This document shows positions 23,168 through 31,344 of a stretch of DNA of 35,952 nucleotides, piece by piece. The position numbers and the translations under genes are program-made. Each line of letters starts with the position of its first letter. The stretch's first letter is position 1. The notes under the pieces were generated by a model. It was not told the DNA's origin. It was given only the letters and a program-made list of their open reading frames with translations, and searched no databases. The stretch covers positions 1 through 35,952 of the forward strand of contig CAIRGS010000276.1 of the NCBI GenBank assembly GCA_903878125.1, given 5' to 3'. Source of the stretch: an uncultured Nitrosomonadales bacterium (GTDB taxonomy: Bacteria > Pseudomonadota > Gammaproteobacteria > Burkholderiales > Gallionellaceae).

Positions 23168-25783
23168 TTAATTCCCTGTCGCATTTGCTTCACGATCAAG
23201 CGGGCTCAGCTCCAGCAAACGCACACGGCTCAACTCCGCGTGCGCATCACCAGCTTTACGCTCAATTCGCCACAATGCACGCACCGCTTCTACGTGATAT
23301 GGATTAAGACGCAAAATTTTCTGCAACGCCTCTTTCTCGCTCAAACCATGCTCACGCGCCTGCGCTAAAGATGAAAACATATTATCAGCCAACGCATAAG
23401 CAATCCAGCGATCTTTTGCATTCGCCTTATACGCCAAGTGCGTCAGCTGGTTAGCCTGTTGCGTTGCGCCACGTGCAGCCGCAAGCCAGCTACGCGTCAT
23501 CAGCTCACTTGCTACGTAGGCACGTTCAAAAGCATCTTTATCGTTGTCGCGAATGCCAAGCAAATTTGCAGCGGCTTCCATTTTCGGCCTGGTTTTCAGC
23601 AAAAGCTGCAATAACTTTGTCACATCTAATTCACCTGCGTAGCGCGCGCGTGGCAGACGAAACTCAATCACTGGTGACCACTCGTCTTGCACCTGTTCCC
23701 GACTAGTCGGCATTGGCCCCCAATAGCGTCCCAGCCATGTCCACCCTCCCTCGCCAGCCGTCGCCTCATCCTGTTGCCCCAAGGGCATGCGCTGCAAATT
23801 ATGCAGCAACCCCTGCGCGCCCATAAACTTCTGCCGTGGGCCAACCAAGGCTAAATGCATTCCATCAAGAAATATTTGCGCATCTGGAAAAGCCAGCCGA
23901 AAGCTGTTAAAAATCACGTTTAACGATTTATTGTCGAATTGATTGAGCGCCAACCACTGAACAAATAGTCCATTTTCGCTTAGGCGATTACGCACGCGCT
24001 GAAATTGCTGCACTGATAATAAAGAACTTGAACCTGCCAAATCCGGATGAAACACGTCGCCGATTATAACGTCGTATTGATCCCGACTCGCGCTTAGAAA
24101 ATGCCGTACGTCGTCACGTTCCACTTTGGTTTGACGCAGAACGTCGCGATTTAATGGGGCAAATAAGCTCGCTGCAGAATTAATCGCGCCCTGCGACAAT
24201 TCAACAGCACTACGCTCTAAATCAGGAAACGCCAGAGAACCAGCCACGGAAATTCCGGTACCCAATCCGAGAAATAGTACCGCGCGCGGCTGTTCATGCA
24301 AGAGCAATGGAAGACGCGCTTGATTGGACTGCACGAACACCGCTGTAGGATCAGTTGAAGCATCCATTCTCTGCAAATCGGTCAGCAACACACGCTGCCC
24401 GTCTTGTTGCTCCACCACATGAGTCATCGAAATGGCGTCTTCGTAAAAATATAAATCCTTGCTTCCCGCTTGCGCCTGCGGCAATAGCATATTGACTGGC
24501 GGTAACTTTACAACTGGCCACGCTGCCATTAAAAAAAGCGGTACAGCAAGCCATGCGGTACGCGACTGTGCCCAAGTTAAACCCAGGATCAACAATGCCG
24601 AAGCAGCCACCACCACCGTAGCAGCGCTGCCCCAAACCGGAATCAGTACCACCCCTGCAACTACCGCGCCGAGAGCGGCGCCCAGTGAATTAGCTCCATA
24701 TAACCATACCCCACCGCCATTCGAACGGCTGTTTAACAACGGCAACCAAGCTCCAAGAGCCAGTGTAACCGGCAGAGTTACCAGCGCAAGCAATAACCCT
24801 TGCATTCTCAATGCTCCAAATAAAGAAGCAAACTCAGCTCGCTCCACCCATGCAGAAAGTGCAGGCAGCAACCATAGACTTAATACGGTAAATCCTCCAG
24901 CAATAATGGGCAGGGTTACAAACCATGCTTGCCTGTGCTGGCGTGGCGCGATCAAGCTGCCTATACCGATTCCCAACAGAAATGACGCCAGAATCACTGT
25001 CAGCACATACTCGGTGCGTAGCATCACCATGCCGAATAATCGTGTCCACGCTATTTGCAAGGTCAGACTTGCCGCACCAATCCCGGCATAGGCAAACAGA
25101 AAAGCTAAACGCGGTCGGCTTGCACTGATGCTTTTCTCGGTAACCTGCGCTGTGGTGTACCGCGATGAAAGCAGCAACAGCGCAACCACTCCCAAACAGC
25201 CAATCGCGGCAACCACTCTGACCGCCGAGACCCAACCCATGGCAGGCAGCAACCAAAGTGGTAACAATGCGCCACAAGCAGCACCTAGCGTATTTAAACC
25301 GTAAATCTTCCCCAGCTGCTCCGGCTTATTCCCCAGGGATGCTAAAATCAACGGAAACCCTGCCCCCATGATGAAAGCCGGGAACAACAGCAAACACAAT
25401 GCAACACTAGCAATAAGACCATACCATTGAAATAGCGAGAGTTGAGCCGCAGCGCCTTCCATTCCCGCCGACGTCATTTGCAGAATCAAAGGCAGGAGTA
25501 GGGCGTAAACAGCAATACCACCTTCCAATGCAGCCAGTAACAACAACGGCCTTTTGATTTGGGGAGCCCGGCGTACTGCAAATAAACTTCCCGCTCCCAG
25601 CCCCCCCATAAATGCGGCGACGGTCAGCACCACCGCAAAAATACTTACACCGAATTGCAAAGAAAGTATGCGCGCCCACAATACCTCATATGCCACGCTA
25701 GTCAGACCGAATAATCCATACAGTACTGCCAGCGGCCAGTAACTACGCTTTGAAATTAATGATAGTGACTCTTTCACCAGCAT
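23168..25783 (-). CDS. Polytopic membrane protein fused to spermidine synthase-like domain with helical C-terminal region (871 aa)
   Basis: N-terminal MFS-like helices (YGLNTLGAACGALLPLWLLP), then LGLGTGISVAGSLAFPDLERSAVELSQGAI...YDVIIGDVFHPDLAGSSSLLSVQQFQ typical of the SpeE-like fold. Confidence 0.8.
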   Translation of the reverse strand: MLVKESLSLISKRSYWPLAVLYGLFGLTSVAYEVLWARILSLQFGVSIFAVVLTVAAFMGGLGAGSLFAVRRAPQIKRPLLLLAALEGGIAVYALLLPLILQMTSAGMEGAAAQLSLFQWYGLIASVALCLLLFPAFIMGAGFPLILASLGNKPEQLGKIYGLNTLGAACGALLPLWLLPAMGWVSAVRVVAAIGCLGVVALLLLSSRYTTAQVTEKSISASRPRLAFLFAYAGIGAASLTLQIAWTRLFGMVMLRTEYVLTVILASFLLGIGIGSLIAPRQHRQAWFVTLPIIAGGFTVLSLWLLPALSAWVERAEFASLFGALRMQGLLLALVTLPVTLALGAWLPLLNSRSNGGGVWLYGANSLGAALGAVVAGVVLIPVWGSAATVVVAASALLILGLTWAQSRTAWLAVPLFLMAAWPVVKLPPVNMLLPQAQAGSKDLYFYEDAISMTHVVEQQDGQRVLLTDLQRMDASTDPTAVFVQSNQARLPLLLHEQPRAVLFLGLGTGISVAGSLAFPDLERSAVELSQGAINSAASLFAPLNRDVLRQTKVERDDVRHFLSASRDQYDVIIGDVFHPDLAGSSSLLSVQQFQRVRNRLSENGLFVQWLALNQFDNKSLNVIFNSFRLAFPDAQIFLDGMHLALVGPRQKFMGAQGLLHNLQRMPLGQQDEATAGEGGWTWLGRYWGPMPTSREQVQDEWSPVIEFRLPRARYAGELDVTKLLQLLLKTRPKMEAAANLLGIRDNDKDAFERAYVASELMTRSWLAAARGATQQANQLTHLAYKANAKDRWIAYALADNMFSSLAQAREHGLSEKEALQKILRLNPYHVEAVRALWRIERKAGDAHAELSRVRLLELSPLDREANATGN

Positions 25784-26127
25784 GACCGAACCTTAATATG
25801 CAGCAATATAATTAAAACGAATGCCGGTAATAGCGCAAGAATGTGTAATTCAAATTTGTTAAGTAACAACCTGGTTTTATCTGCAGATAATGACTTTACC
25901 CGGCTAAGCCGAGCGTGAATGCAATCTACTATCGCAACAAATTCATCGAAGAGCCAGCTAGACAATCAGTGGAAGCGGGACAGAGGCATCGTTCAATACG
26001 CACAAGCGCAGCGCTAAAACGAACTATAAACATCGAAGCATAAAAAGTGCTTCATTGATTTTTTTTAGCAACAGATGCGGGGCTAAGCGTCGACAATAAT
26101 AAAAAGCTGCATCGTTCTATAACTAAA

Positions 26128-26514
26128 TTAAAAGGGATAAAACCAAATAACGCCCACAATAGCGTGAACAAAAGCCAGCGTGATAGTTAGCCCGGCAGAA
26201 ATCATATGCAGCATAAATACTTGCTTACCATATATCCCCATTGCGATGCCCAGCGCCCCAGTAATTAGAAGCAGGATTAATAATGGCACGCCCAATAAAA
26301 ACATAGTCAAATGCTTTTTTTGTATAGTTGAGGGCTTATCTATATTAATCTTGCTAGCTTGCTGTTCAAACGCCTCCATCACCTTAGCGCTATCGCCCTT
26401 CTGTTCGTTATCATCAGCTAGCGCTGGAATCGCGCAAAATAAAAACAACAACGCCGTAACCAGCCAGCACGCTATTAAACTTGGATTGGAGCCACCCCTT
26501 ACACTCGCCATCAT
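26128..26514 (-). CDS. Small membrane protein with signal-peptide-like N-terminus and His-containing TM helices
   Basis: SLIACWLVTALLFLFCAIPALADD...KKHLTMFLLGVPLLILLLITGALG...FMLHMISAGLTITLAFVHAIVGVIW. Confidence 0.6.
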   Translation of the reverse strand: MMASVRGGSNPSLIACWLVTALLFLFCAIPALADDNEQKGDSAKVMEAFEQQASKINIDKPSTIQKKHLTMFLLGVPLLILLLITGALGIAMGIYGKQVFMLHMISAGLTITLAFVHAIVGVIWFYPF

Positions 26515-26765
26515 TTCTCACTCTCGACTGAAATTGTCTGCTGCTCTTTCGGATCGGTTTTGCTTTCCGCGTAGTGCCATGTCAACACCGCCAACAGGAT
26601 AAAGGGAACAAAAATTACACCCAACAGGAATAAAAAAATATACCAGAGCGTATCAATATGCACGTGAAGGAAACGGTAGCTATCAACTGCATAGCTCATC
26701 TTTATCGCAGACAATGAGAGACCAAGAACCATTCCCAGCTGCCACAAAATTTTGAGCACTCTCAC
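26511..26765 (-). CDS. Small membrane protein (84 aa)
   Basis: Signal/TM-like N-terminus and second TM (RFLHVHIDTLWYIFLFLLGVIFVPFILLAVLTWHY); overlaps the FGE-like gene start-to-stop. Confidence 0.6.
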   Translation of the reverse strand: MRVLKILWQLGMVLGLSLSAIKMSYAVDSYRFLHVHIDTLWYIFLFLLGVIFVPFILLAVLTWHYAESKTDPKEQQTISVESEK

Positions 26766-27826
26766 CGTCTTTTGTCCTTCACCCCGGGATTACTGGCACA
26801 GCGGAACCCGAAAAAATCGGATGCATAGTTTGCAAAAGCGAAATTTCGATGAAATACTGAAGAGGAGAATGGATCCCCCTTCCATGAGCCACCACGCAAT
26901 ACCTTGTATTTCCCCCCAGTCGGCACAAGCTCAACCTCTTTTGTATTTGTCGCCTGCACAATTTTTCCTTTAAACAAATCTGCCGGCGCGTCGGATCCAG
27001 GATAAGGTGCAAAATCATCTGCTGTCCACTCATTTACGTTACCCGCCATATCCATTACTCCATAGGGGCTAACGCCGTTTGGATAAGCATTCACATTAGT
27101 TGTAGACCCTACATTGTAATAAGTGTTCAACCGCTCCGGTTCCATCTTATTACCCCACGGCCAGCGCCTTCCATCAGTTCCACGCCCGGACTTTTCCCAT
27201 TCCGCTTCATAAGGAAGTCGTTTGCCTGACCACTTAGCATAAGCTGTTGCATCGTACCAAGAGACCATAGTAACGGGGCGCAACGCTTCGCCTGAAGGAA
27301 TTTTTCCTTTTTTCCAGTTCAGCGGCGGACGACGTGAAGTAGCGACTACAAATTTAGCATATTGCGCATTAGTTACAGGATATTTGTCTATCCAGTAGGC
27401 GGGTAATTTAACTGTATGCTTCGGACGATTTTGTGCATCTGCACGTTCTAAATCTGTACCCATCGAAAAAGTGCCCTCAGGGATCAATACCATACTCTCT
27501 ACTTCGAGCCACTCATCTTTGGAGAGCAAGCTTTCAATTTCTGTAGCGTTATATCCTACCGCATGTTTTTTCTCTGCCTCATGCACACTATGCAATACTA
27601 AATCCTCACCAGCAGCACGTATATGGGATGATTCATCTTTCAATTCGTAGGTTACGCGTGTGCGCATTTCGCCCATACGATCGAACCCTTGATTCACAAC
27701 ATACAAGGTAATCCCAATTGCCAACAAGACAAAGCAAATTACAAAGGTAGCCGATAAGTAACGTTTGCGTCGTGCATAATCTGCAACAGGAAGCACAGTT
27801 TTTCTGTTCGCAGAAGTAACTGTCAT
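26762..27826 (-). CDS. Membrane-anchored SUMF1/formylglycine-generating-enzyme-fold protein
   Basis: MVLIPEGTFSMGTDLERADAQNRPKHTVKLPAYWIDKYPVTNAQYAKFV...GKRLPYEAEWEKSGRG...YGVMDMAGNVNEWTAD...KVLRGGSW...FFGFRCA; N-terminal TM. Confidence 0.9.
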   Translation of the reverse strand: MTVTSANRKTVLPVADYARRKRYLSATFVICFVLLAIGITLYVVNQGFDRMGEMRTRVTYELKDESSHIRAAGEDLVLHSVHEAEKKHAVGYNATEIESLLSKDEWLEVESMVLIPEGTFSMGTDLERADAQNRPKHTVKLPAYWIDKYPVTNAQYAKFVVATSRRPPLNWKKGKIPSGEALRPVTMVSWYDATAYAKWSGKRLPYEAEWEKSGRGTDGRRWPWGNKMEPERLNTYYNVGSTTNVNAYPNGVSPYGVMDMAGNVNEWTADDFAPYPGSDAPADLFKGKIVQATNTKEVELVPTGGKYKVLRGGSWKGDPFSSSVFHRNFAFANYASDFFGFRCASNPGVKDKRR

Positions 27827-28297
27827 CTAAATATCACCTTCTCTATTACTGGCACGTTGCTTATATAAAATATCTTGGGGACTTCTCCCGTATGTTTTTT
27901 TCACCATGATTTCACCCATGACCCCGCCGAAGGCTGCCGAAGTCATTACTACAGTCACATACAAAGCCCACATGCCAAATGGCATTATCGACGTATCTTC
28001 CGGAACTGTATTTATATAGGTGCTTTCCAAGTAGCCAATCGATTTAACTATAAGTGGCGGGAAATAACACAGCCATTTTCCGCCAAGTCCAAAAATAACA
28101 GCAACCAATACACCGACGAAAAAAGGTAGCACCAACATATCGATGACCCACAGGCCATTGAAGTCAAGAATGCCGCGAAATAACTCGATTTTTACTCCAA
28201 GTAAACGGTCGCCAAAGTAATTCAGCGCACAACCCATGATAACTGCCACCAGCCCGTTGAAAAATCGGGCTCTGGTCAAAGGAGTCAATTTACTCAT
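27827..28297 (-). CDS. Integral membrane protein of oxidase cluster (156 aa, 3-4 TM)
   Basis: Hydrophobic segments; abuts the cytochrome c gene (ATGA-type overlap with 28294) and the FGE-like gene; family not recognised. Confidence 0.6.
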   Translation of the reverse strand: MSKLTPLTRARFFNGLVAVIMGCALNYFGDRLLGVKIELFRGILDFNGLWVIDMLVLPFFVGVLVAVIFGLGGKWLCYFPPLIVKSIGYLESTYINTVPEDTSIMPFGMWALYVTVVMTSAAFGGVMGEIMVKKTYGRSPQDILYKQRASNREGDI

Positions 28298-28782
28298 GGT
28301 CGATACTCTTGACCAGTAAGTACTTCACGTTCAGCTTTACGCGTTTCTTCAAGATACCAGTCTTGTACCTTCAGGCTTGCCATATAGCGCGCCAGAAGTC
28401 GCCTTTCACTTTCAGGCAGATGCGCATACGATCGCATTTGATATTCTTTCTTTAAGCGGGATGGCAATATTGCTTGAGGATTTGTTGCTGAAAAATACTG
28501 GTAAAACCACTCTTCACTTCGCAAGGATCCCATGCCGTCCAATATCGGAGCGGGAACGGCTTTCATAAGGTCCCGCACCGTCCATAATGAATGGCAGCTT
28601 TTACAATTTTGTTGGCGATAGACATCCATAGCAGCGCGTTCCAAAGTAGCAGGTGCGGTGCTGTAATAAGGAATACCTTTATCGACTTCCTGAATAGTAT
28701 TGAGGCGCCATAGATTACGCCCCATAAAACCAACAACTACAATTGTAATTACCAAAAAAACGATTTTTTCGCCTTGTTTCAT
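28294..28782 (-). CDS. Membrane-anchored monoheme cytochrome c
   Basis: N-terminal TM; VYRQQNCKSCHSLW (CxxCH); distal YQMRSYAHLPESERRLLARYMASLK (Met ligand and class-I C-terminal helix). Confidence 0.85.
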   Translation of the reverse strand: MKQGEKIVFLVITIVVVGFMGRNLWRLNTIQEVDKGIPYYSTAPATLERAAMDVYRQQNCKSCHSLWTVRDLMKAVPAPILDGMGSLRSEEWFYQYFSATNPQAILPSRLKKEYQMRSYAHLPESERRLLARYMASLKVQDWYLEETRKAEREVLTGQEYRP

Positions 28783-29057
28783 TTGTCCTGTTGCTTTTCT
28801 TTTTCCTGACGCTTTAAAACACGCTCCCGGCTTTGCATCTGTGCGGCATTAACCTCGCGACTTTTTGCATATTCTTGAGGTGACATTTTTTCTCTATCGC
28901 CTTCATCAAATACAAGATACTTGATATCTTCATCGAATTGCTCATTTTTAAGTCCCCATCTAATCCAATAAATAACAGCAAGAATTATCATTCCTCCAAC
29001 AACAAGCCAAAGGTAAATAGACCATCCATCATCTAACGATTGTAAGTAGCTTTCCAT
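28779..29057 (-). CDS. CcoS-like small membrane protein
   Basis: TM followed by WGLKNEQFDEDIKYLVFDEGD, resembling the CcoS pattern W..k.gQFdDl...rILfDDd. Confidence 0.55.
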   Translation of the reverse strand: MESYLQSLDDGWSIYLWLVVGGMIILAVIYWIRWGLKNEQFDEDIKYLVFDEGDREKMSPQEYAKSREVNAAQMQSRERVLKRQEKEKQQDK

Positions 29058-29100
29058 ATTTTTCTCCGTTGGTCGTTAGGTAACCATCCTCGTGGATAAT

Positions 29101-29421
29101 CTAGTAAAGATTTCCGCCCAGCATTTGCAATCCGCCAAAAATGACTGCAACTATAATTCCTGTGATTATCATCCCAAACATCACTTTCTCGCCAGTTCTC
29201 ATTTTTTTTGGCGCATGATTTCCGAACATCACCATAATCACGATGCCAGAAAACACCAATACGCCCAGCAGCATGAAAAAAAACACACCCGTACTAAATT
29301 GCTGACTGCGCATTCCTTCTATGCTTAGATCTAATTTTGGTGAATATGCTGTATTAGCTAACACATTAAAAAACCTGCCGACATTTAATCCTTCAAGAAA
29401 GGAATAAATAATAATCTCCAT
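29101..29421 (-). CDS. Small integral membrane protein (106 aa)
   Basis: Two strong TM segments (VFFFMLLGVLVFSGIVIMVMFG; VMFGMIITGIIVAVIFGGLQML); first gene after the internal terminator. Confidence 0.55.
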   Translation of the reverse strand: MEIIIYSFLEGLNVGRFFNVLANTAYSPKLDLSIEGMRSQQFSTGVFFFMLLGVLVFSGIVIMVMFGNHAPKKMRTGEKVMFGMIITGIIVAVIFGGLQMLGGNLY

Positions 29422-29450
29422 TCATTCCAAATGAATCCTCGTAAAAAGAT

Positions 29451-29473
29451 TATGCCGCCCGTACGGCGGCATA
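29451..29473 (-). terminator. Intrinsic terminator inside the oxidase cluster (minus strand)
   Basis: TATGCCGCC-cgtac-GGCGGCATA hairpin; on the - strand followed by atCTTTTTac. Confidence 0.75.
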
Positions 29474-29502
29474 CCTTATTCATTTAGCTTGCAACAGCAA
29501 TG

Positions 29503-29637
29503 CTAGCTATTTTTTGACCTTATTTGAGGACTTTTCTTATCATAATTATCTACAAAAAAACTATAGAAAAATGGAGCGAGAAATCCTATTGAAACTACTG
29601 CCGCAAAGCATATTGGTCCATAATCCAAATCTATCAT
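29503..29637 (-). CDS. 44-aa small membrane protein (not in the supplied ORF track)
   Basis: MIDLDYGPICFAAVVSIGFLAPFFYSFFVDNYDKKSPQIRSKNS*; RBS aaggagtcatcagATG; one TM; terminator directly downstream. Confidence 0.6.
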   Translation of the reverse strand: MIDLDYGPICFAAVVSIGFLAPFFYSFFVDNYDKKSPQIRSKNS

Positions 29638-29664
29638 CTGATGACTCCTTAATATAATTTCAAA

Positions 29665-30330
29665 TTAAGCGTTATGCCGTCTTTCACCGTGGCGTGGATC
29701 AGCGTCATGATGACGTGGCTGCCAATGGTATGCAGGCAATCGCTTCACAGTAATAGTTACGCCAACAAAGAACATCACAAGATAAAATAAGTCAATCGTA
29801 AATCCTTTATCCCACCAAGGCTGTTGACGTTCTCGTTTACCATTAGCGCGATAATTACCTTCAAAATTAGCAATTTTCACCACTGGACCTACAACAGTGT
29901 AATCCTTAAGATCCACAGATGGAAGCTTCATAACCTCCTCTATTTGCGGCTTCAGCACTCGCAAATCGTCCATACTCACTGGATGTCGACCTTGCTGGGC
30001 TTTAAATTGACTGTCTTTATTAATTTCAACTATACGTTTCATTGCTGCATCATCACCCTGAGCTTCTTGAATCGACTGGATTTCAGGCGTATCCATAGCT
30101 TTAATATAGTCGACGTAGATCGCAGCTGTAGGACGCTGCCCCCAGAGCGGGATTGTGGTCAGGAATGCTGTTGCAATCGTTAACGCGACAAGAATAACAA
30201 CAGGAACTGGTAAACGGTTGTTATCCTCTGTCATCCCGCCAAGATCTTCGGCCTCCCAAAGTGCTTTGCTTCTTTCTCCAGTCTCTGCGTGCGTCAAAGA
30301 AACCAGCGGTTCATTAAATACCCAAGTCAT
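29665..30330 (-). CDS. Heme-less two-TM oxidase-cluster protein with CcoP-N-terminus-like segment
   Basis: LWEAEDLGGMTEDNNRLPVPVVILVALTIATAFLTTIPLWGQRP resembles the CcoP N-terminal motif (W..DLtE.NNPLP..W); no CxxCH; C-terminal PWWDKGFTIDLFYLVMFFVGVTI. Confidence 0.55.
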   Translation of the reverse strand: MTWVFNEPLVSLTHAETGERSKALWEAEDLGGMTEDNNRLPVPVVILVALTIATAFLTTIPLWGQRPTAAIYVDYIKAMDTPEIQSIQEAQGDDAAMKRIVEINKDSQFKAQQGRHPVSMDDLRVLKPQIEEVMKLPSVDLKDYTVVGPVVKIANFEGNYRANGKRERQQPWWDKGFTIDLFYLVMFFVGVTITVKRLPAYHWQPRHHDADPRHGERRHNA

Positions 30331-30345
30331 ATCGTCCCCCTTAAA

Positions 30346-31308
30346 TTATTTCAGATTTATTACAAAATCAATCAAGTTCCGAATTTCGCTATCCTTAGCG
30401 TACATAGGCACGTCTGGAGGAGTAGTGATTTTACCTTCCCGATACTCATCGTACTCAGAACGCCATTTTTTGAAATCAATTTTTTTGCCTTCAGCGTCGA
30501 CCTCGCCCCATAAATAATCAAAACGGGGCATGATGGAATGCGGTTGCACTAAGCGTGGATTAAAGAAATGCAACATCATCCACTCTCTAGACGCATTGCG
30601 TGAACCAACGTGCAGCAGATCCGGTCCCTTACGATCTGACCCAAATGCTGTCGGTGATTCGCCATTAAAATCACCAAGCATAGGAGGAGCGCCAAATACT
30701 TGCCAATCTTGTGTCTGTTCTGGCAATAATGTATGACACCACCAACAACCCTCTCGTACAAACATGGTTTTTCCAGATCCAGCGTGCAATATGTCTGAAT
30801 CTGCTGCTTGTTTTAAAACGTCACTTGGAGTCCAGCCTTTTGTGGCTGTCGCATTTTCCATATAAGCAAGTGGCTTATCCTCAAAATTCAGCAGCTTATC
30901 ACTCTTCTTAATCAGGAAAACAACACCATCTTCTTTTCTTGCTTCTTTTATGCGGCCTTCCTTGACACTAAGCTCCTCAACGCCGTGACCCAAGTTGGCA
31001 GTGTGATTCACGCCATTCGGCAATGTCGTTCCTGCAGGATATACATATGCATACACAGGGTCCATCGGCGCGCCACTTTTCGGATCTTTCCTGAGCAACA
31101 CTTTCAATGGCTTGTTCAATCCGTTCAGTAACGGATCTGAGAGCTGCCACCCGGAGTCCCACCCTGACGTCAGCTGCTTATCCAAGCCAACCTCTGAAAC
31201 GACTGACGCCGCAAGATCAAAACTTGGAAACAGCAGGGTTATACTCATTGATAATGCGAAGGCCGCACCAAACATTCTTGAACCGATTCTATACTCTCTA
31301 AAATTCAT
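30346..31308 (-). CDS. CcoO-like membrane-anchored monoheme cytochrome c with long insert
   Basis: MFVREGCWWCHTLLPE...GSDRKGPDLLHVGSRNASREWMMLHFFNPRLVQPHSIMPRFDYL, matching CcoO YVREGCxxCH...RTGPDLARVG...NPRSVVPESIMPxYPWL. Confidence 0.85.
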   Translation of the reverse strand: MNFREYRIGSRMFGAAFALSMSITLLFPSFDLAASVVSEVGLDKQLTSGWDSGWQLSDPLLNGLNKPLKVLLRKDPKSGAPMDPVYAYVYPAGTTLPNGVNHTANLGHGVEELSVKEGRIKEARKEDGVVFLIKKSDKLLNFEDKPLAYMENATATKGWTPSDVLKQAADSDILHAGSGKTMFVREGCWWCHTLLPEQTQDWQVFGAPPMLGDFNGESPTAFGSDRKGPDLLHVGSRNASREWMMLHFFNPRLVQPHSIMPRFDYLWGEVDAEGKKIDFKKWRSEYDEYREGKITTPPDVPMYAKDSEIRNLIDFVINLK

Positions 31309-31344
31309 AGTTTTCTCCCGAGACTCTGGCTTAGTGTTTTAGTT

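Noticed and set aside
25901-25911. Short inverted repeat CGGCT-A-AGCCG upstream of the 871-aa gene
   Set aside because: Very short with no T-tract or consensus context; likely chance.
26762-27826. Sulfatase-activating FGE
   Set aside because: The CxxxxC catalytic pair is not seen in the aligned region and no sulfatase is encoded in the window.
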